From contig NC_135552.1 of NCBI RefSeq assembly GCF_964340395.1, positions 28,794,681-28,858,680 of the forward strand: a DNA stretch of 64,000 bases, read 5' to 3'. The notes beneath the pieces are model-generated. The model made no database searches. It was not told the DNA's origin and saw nothing but the letters and a program-made list of their open reading frames with translations. The position numbers and the translations under genes are program-made. This stretch comes from Glandiceps talaboti (Eukaryota > Hemichordata > Enteropneusta > Spengelidae). Of the stretch, positions 62,890 through 64,000 are shown piece after piece. The stretch's first letter is position 1; each line of letters opens with the position of its first letter.

Positions 62890-63838
62890 TGAATCAAAAT
62901 ATGGCCGAATGGCCAGCATCAAGACCATGCCCATAGCAACAGCCAAATGATCGCATTATTGCAAATATAACAGGAATTAGTATACAAATGAACAAACATT
63001 CAAAAAATGTATATAAATATGCCTAGCAACAAGACCACGCCCATAGCAACAGCTAAATGATTAGGAATATTGCAAAGATGACATCAGAGATTCATAGTCA
63101 AGCAAATTAACATTCCAAAAATGTATGCAAATATGTCTAGCAACATGACCACGTCATAGCAACAGCCAATTGATTGCTAATATTGCAAAGATAACAACAG
63201 GGTTGGATAAGCAACTGGATAGTCATTCACCAACTGAACACCTATACCTAGCATGGATCAACATTTGGATAGATAAGATAAGATAAGATAAGTTATATTT
63301 TATTGTCCACTGAAACATGGAAAATTGCCTTTGGCACTAGGCCATACATATAAAAACAACAAACAGGTTACAAGAACAACAATGTAAATAAAACAATATT
63401 AATGTTGCATTAAAAGACAAAGACGCTACAGTTGTATAAAATGGAGGACTGTATTAACCGTCCAGAATTGACTATTAATCTAAACTGCAAAAGATGGGAG
63501 CTTTGCCCCATGTTAATGATTTTGAAATGCTCATGTTTAAAACGGTAACTGTCGATGGGATAAAATGAGCCCTAGGCACAAGTAACCGGCGACCTGAAGG
63601 CAGGTATCGAAACCTATCATTTAGTGGGTGAGATGCATCATTTAGAATTGACATACCTTTCCTACGGAGAGCCTGTTTGTTCAGTTCTCCAAGCTCTGTG
63701 AACTTGAACTACAAGTCTACTACATACATGTATGTTTACAATTCTCTACAGTCTTGTCTTATCCTGTTTGTTGTTTTTATATTTATAAACATTTTTAATA
63801 AACTATGCAGTTGTGCTACAATGCTATTGGTGCTATTT
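62890..63838 (+). repeat. Repeat C, copy 4 (3' half, split by an insertion)
   Basis: Three ACC-CG(CC)CATAGCAACAGC units from 62926 to 63170, then the terminal part up to 63271, an interruption, and the last segment (ATAAACATTTTTAATAAACT ... GTGCTACAATGCTATTGG) from 63785. Confidence 0.7.
63272..63784 (-). mobile_element. Insertion of about 513 bp inside repeat C, possible LINE 3' end
   Basis: Starts with GATAAGATAAGATAAG, then TATATTTTATTGTCC, which on the - strand reads as AATAAAATATA followed by a CTTAT tail, typical of some LINE 3' ends. Copies 1 and 2 of repeat C are uninterrupted at this site. No ORF was recognised. Confidence 0.5.
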
Positions 63839-64000
63839 TTTCCATATGTGGAAGCAGTGCAATTTTTTTTCTGCAGTTACTAATTTTGTAACATGCTGTT
63901 CATAATTATACCTTCATAGCCGACCCCCCCCCCCCCAACAAGTTTTGTGAAAGCAGCCTTATATCATAAATGCTGAAAAAAAACCCATAGGGCTTACTCA

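Overview
The window is nuclear DNA from an animal. Genes are split by GT-AG introns, exons are small and introns large, and the spaces are filled with microsatellites, minisatellites, foldback/MITE elements and decayed retroelements. Together with the gene content this suggests a marine invertebrate. I could not fix the phylum from sequence alone.

Three protein-coding genes can be reconstructed in full, all on the + strand. (1) 9011-14437: a seven-exon organic solute transporter alpha (SLC51A/OST-alpha family) gene, 433 aa. (2) 17110-41642: a ten-exon all-trans-retinol 13,14-reductase (RETSAT) gene, 620 aa, whose introns hold most of the repeats in the window. (3) 47222-48067: an intronless stomatin-type band 7/SPFH protein, 281 aa. 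A fourth gene probably starts at 58277: one first coding exon behind a CRE/YY1-type promoter, with no recognisable later exons before the window ends.

Layout: 1-9.0 kb holds no recognised gene, only dispersed repeats and SSRs. 9.0-14.5 kb is OST-alpha. 14.5-17.1 kb is intergenic, with a MITE and a 161-bp AG tract. 17.1-41.8 kb is RETSAT. Its intron 1 carries a near-perfect 0.86-kb palindrome and a 108-bp satellite. Intron 3 has a 67-bp satellite that looks derived from a MITE end. Intron 4 has five 73-bp repeats, each with a CTCF-like site. Intron 8 has a microsatellite-bearing dispersed repeat, a hAT-like remnant and a broken LINE. 41.8-47.1 kb has repeats and foldback elements; 47.2-49.0 kb is the stomatin gene; 49-56.1 kb is a retroelement graveyard (LINE, two Penelope-like fragments, one hammerhead ribozyme candidate); 56.1-58.1 kb has a hairpin MITE with an 8-bp target duplication; 58.3-64 kb is the putative first exon followed by intronic or intergenic repeats.

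The genes do not form an operon. OST-alpha (steroid/bile-acid type efflux subunit) and RETSAT (retinoid reduction in the ER) both belong to lipid/isoprenoid handling, but joint regulation is only a guess. The most unusual observations concern repeats: the hammerhead core beside the Penelope-like elements, the tandem CTCF-like array, a poly(T)/poly(A) insertion with a 14-bp target duplication and no body, and the MITE-derived satellite.
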